NCBI RefSeq assembly: GCF_007644105.1
Contig: NZ_VFAC01000004.1
Location: forward strand, 62,001-126,000
DNA: 64,000 bases
Reading direction: 5' to 3'
Source of the DNA: Elioraea rosea
GTDB taxonomy: Bacteria > Pseudomonadota > Alphaproteobacteria > Acetobacterales > Acetobacteraceae
Below the pieces are notes generated by a model. That model searched no databases. It was not told where the DNA came from and worked only from the letters and a program-made list of their open reading frames with translations. Below are positions 62,136 through 64,000 of the stretch, piece by piece. The stretch's first letter is position 1, and the number at the start of each line of letters is the position of its first letter. The translations under genes and the position numbers were made by a program.

Positions 62136-64000
62136 GCGGCGACGGCGGGCCTCGTCGAGCGCGGCGAGAATCGACACCGCCGGCTCCTCGCCGAGCAGCC
62201 GCTCCGCCTCCTTGCGCACGCGGCGCCGCCAGTTCGGATGTTCCGATGTCGTTCCGGGAAGGTTCGGCTGCTCGACCGTCAGCGTCACGTCCTCGAGCGG
62301 CATGACGACGAGCGGCGAGGGCGTAGCGCCGAGAAATCGGGCCACGGACGTGCCAAGCTGATGCTCGGCGCGGAGCGGCGGTTCGCCCTGCGCCCCGCCA
62401 TGCTCCGCCAGCGCCTGCCAGAGGCAGCGCCTGTCCTCCGCGCGCAGCGCTTCGGCCTGCTCCCGCGTCTCTCCAGGAGCGAGAAGGCCAAGCTCCTCGC
62501 GAAGCGGAATGTCCTGTCCTTCCCACCAGCCCGCGAGCGTCGGCAGGTCATGCGTCGTGCTCGTCGCGGTCGCGGTGGCGTCGTAGCGCGAGGGCGCCGC
62601 GAATCCGGTCCCCTCGCGCTCGAAGAACAGCACGCGGATGCCGTAGAGCACATGGTCGGCGAGCGTCTCGCCATAGCCTTCCGGAACCGTCCCGAGATCC
62701 TCGCCGATGACGATCGCCTCGTCGGCCTCCGATTCGGCGGCGACGATGCGCAGCATGTCGGCGGCCGGGAAGCGCAGATAGGCCCCCTCGCCAGGTGCTG
62801 CGCCATCGGGAATGCACCAGATGCGCGCAAGACCCATCACATGGTCGAGCCGGATACCGCCGGCATGGCGCATCGCCGTGCGCAGGTCCTCGAGGAAGGG
62901 AAGGAACGCGGCTTCGACGAGCGGCCGCGGCGCGAAGGTGGTCAGCCCCCAGTTCTGTCCGATCGGGTTCAGCGCATCCGGCGGCGCACCGATCGCGACG
63001 CCGGAGAGAAGCGCGGCGGTGCCTGACCAGGCGCGCGAGCCGCCCGGGCTGTTGCCGACCGCGAGGTCGGAGATCAGGCCGATCCCCATGCCAGCATCCA
63101 TCGCCGCCTTCTGCGCGGCATCGAGCTGCCGCGCCGCGAGCCATTGCAGGAAGGCATGGAACGTCACCTCCTCGGCTTGCGCGGCGGCGAAGCGCTCGAC
63201 CTCCTCCGAGGCAGGGTTGCGCAGCGGCGCGTCCCAGCTCCGCCAATCCCACAGCGAAGGATCCCGCTGATACTGGACCGCGTGCAGCACCTCGAACCGC
63301 GCATGGTTCTCGAGCGTCATGCCGCCCGAGCTCCGGAACGCGAGGAACTCCGCCTCGAGAGCGCTGCCGCGATGGGCCTCACGGAAGCGCGCGAACAGCG
63401 CACGCAAGAGCGCGAGGCGCGCTGGCACCGCGCGGCCGTAGTCGACGAGGCTCGAGGCCTGGAGTTCGCCGAGCCCATCGGACAGCCCCAGCGATGCGGC
63501 GAGCTCGGCGACGGAGGCGACGTCGGCGAGCCCGCCGGGGTCGGCCATCCAGCCGTTCAGCATCGAGCGATGCGAAGGCGAGTAGGGGCTGTAGGCAAGC
63601 GGGTCGGCGGCGAAAAGCGCGTGCAGCGGACTGACCGCGAGCGCGTCGGCCCCGGCCGAGGCAGCCGCGCGAACAAGGGGGGGCAGATGGCCGAGATGCC
63701 CGAGCCCGCCATCGCCCGCGCCGCGAAGCCCGTAGACCTGCGCACCGATTCCCCAGAGGCGACGCGTCGCGAGGGCGCCACGATGGCAGCTGGGGGGAGC
63801 GACGAGCACCCGCACCGAACGCTCCGAGAAGTCGAGCGTCGCTTCACCGATCGCTTCCGGCAGGGTGATGGTGAAGCGCATCGCGCCGGCGTCGCCGCGG
63901 AACGGCTCGGCCGTGCCGTGATGCAGCCCGCCTGCGGCATCCTCGAGACGCCACGTGACCGCCTGCCCCAGATCCTGCTCGCCGAGGGGAACGGTGAGCG
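62133..64000 (-). CDS. malQ: 4-alpha-glucanotransferase, N-terminus beyond window edge
   Basis: GH77 amylomaltase; transfers alpha-1,4-glucan segments between maltodextrins or glycogen. An in-frame ATG exists at 63881, but the frame stays open to base 64000 with good coding character (LTVPLGEQDLGQAVTWRLED…), so the true start lies outside. Core motifs: GIGAQVYGLR (substrate entry), SPYSPSHRSMLN, nucleophile aspartate in IGLISDLAVGNS, GGIRLDHVMGL, and acid residue in VIGEDLGTVPEGYGE. The stop falls inside a palindromic repeat. The N-terminal domain found in long MalQ forms probably continues off the window. Confidence 0.93.
   Translation of the reverse strand, partial: LTVPLGEQDLGQAVTWRLEDAAGGLHHGTAEPFRGDAGAMRFTITLPEAIGEATLDFSERSVRVLVAPPSCHRGALATRRLWGIGAQVYGLRGAGDGGLGHLGHLPPLVRAAASAGADALAVSPLHALFAADPLAYSPYSPSHRSMLNGWMADPGGLADVASVAELAASLGLSDGLGELQASSLVDYGRAVPARLALLRALFARFREAHRGSALEAEFLAFRSSGGMTLENHARFEVLHAVQYQRDPSLWDWRSWDAPLRNPASEEVERFAAAQAEEVTFHAFLQWLAARQLDAAQKAAMDAGMGIGLISDLAVGNSPGGSRAWSGTAALLSGVAIGAPPDALNPIGQNWGLTTFAPRPLVEAAFLPFLEDLRTAMRHAGGIRLDHVMGLARIWCIPDGAAPGEGAYLRFPAADMLRIVAAESEADEAIVIGEDLGTVPEGYGETLADHVLYGIRVLFFEREGTGFAAPSRYDATATATSTTHDLPTLAGWWEGQDIPLREELGLLAPGETREQAEALRAEDRRCLWQALAEHGGAQGEPPLRAEHQLGTSVARFLGATPSPLVVMPLEDVTLTVEQPNLPGTTSEHPNWRRRVRKEAERLLGEEPAVSILAALDEARRRR

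Overview
The window is about 64 kb of very GC-rich DNA (estimated by eye at around 70%), densely packed with genes and free of insertion sequences, phage genes, CRISPR arrays, tRNAs or rRNAs that I can recognise. The gene set suggests an aerobic alphaproteobacterium, most likely of the Rhodospirillales/Acetobacteraceae type: a petABC cytochrome bc1 operon, a MarR/OmpR pair resembling Rhodobacter PetP/PetR, a DUF4169 protein, an NAD-type molybdenum formate dehydrogenase, Bug- and TAXI-type binding proteins, and aerobic HemF. The lineage is an inference from gene content only.

Layout. 1-9580: a MarR regulator, OmpR regulator and EnvZ-like kinase operon, divergent from ilvE; then a GT-C glycosyltransferase, an orphan kinase, a DUF4169 protein, an AEC transporter, a dienelactone hydrolase, a tandem hairpin repeat and mtnP. 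9600-14100: petABC with its own promoter and terminator, then hemF and an unknown membrane protein. 14100-22900: an XRE regulator paired with an unknown 333-residue protein behind a palindrome, a BenE transporter, a GST, a lipoprotein, and isocitrate lyase divergent from its probable ScfR/RamB-type regulator. 22900-29200: a trans-sulfuration-type PLP enzyme and three regulator modules, two of which have perfect palindromes in their divergent promoters. 29130-38740: a peptide/opine ABC transporter (binding protein and two permeases, no ATPases), a racemase-like protein, a two-gene formate dehydrogenase with a fused NuoE-NuoF subunit, and an SDR. 38790-49080: an FAD oxidoreductase, DUF350, a serine protease, a D-aminopeptidase, folate cyclo-ligase, exporters and asd. 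49180-56320: an orphan TAXI binding protein, an exported Mn-type superoxide dismutase with a structured leader, and an IclR-controlled operon ending in a D-tartrate dehydratase. 56410-64000: copper delivery genes for cytochrome oxidase, a lipase-like lipoprotein, a zinc-finger protein, polA and malQ (cut by the window edge).

How the parts work together. Several genes serve aerobic respiration: bc1 complex, Sco/PCu(A)C copper delivery, aerobic haem synthesis, a CHCC zinc-finger protein related to a complex I subunit, and formate oxidation to NADH. Others handle small organic acids: isocitrate lyase with its regulator, the tartrate operon, and BenE. The signals most worth a second look are regulatory DNA (perfect palindromes in divergent promoters, a hairpin abutting the sod ribosome binding site, palindromic repeats supplying the stop codons of polA and malQ) and the XRE plus unknown-protein pair, where an ImmA/IrrE-type partner might have been expected.
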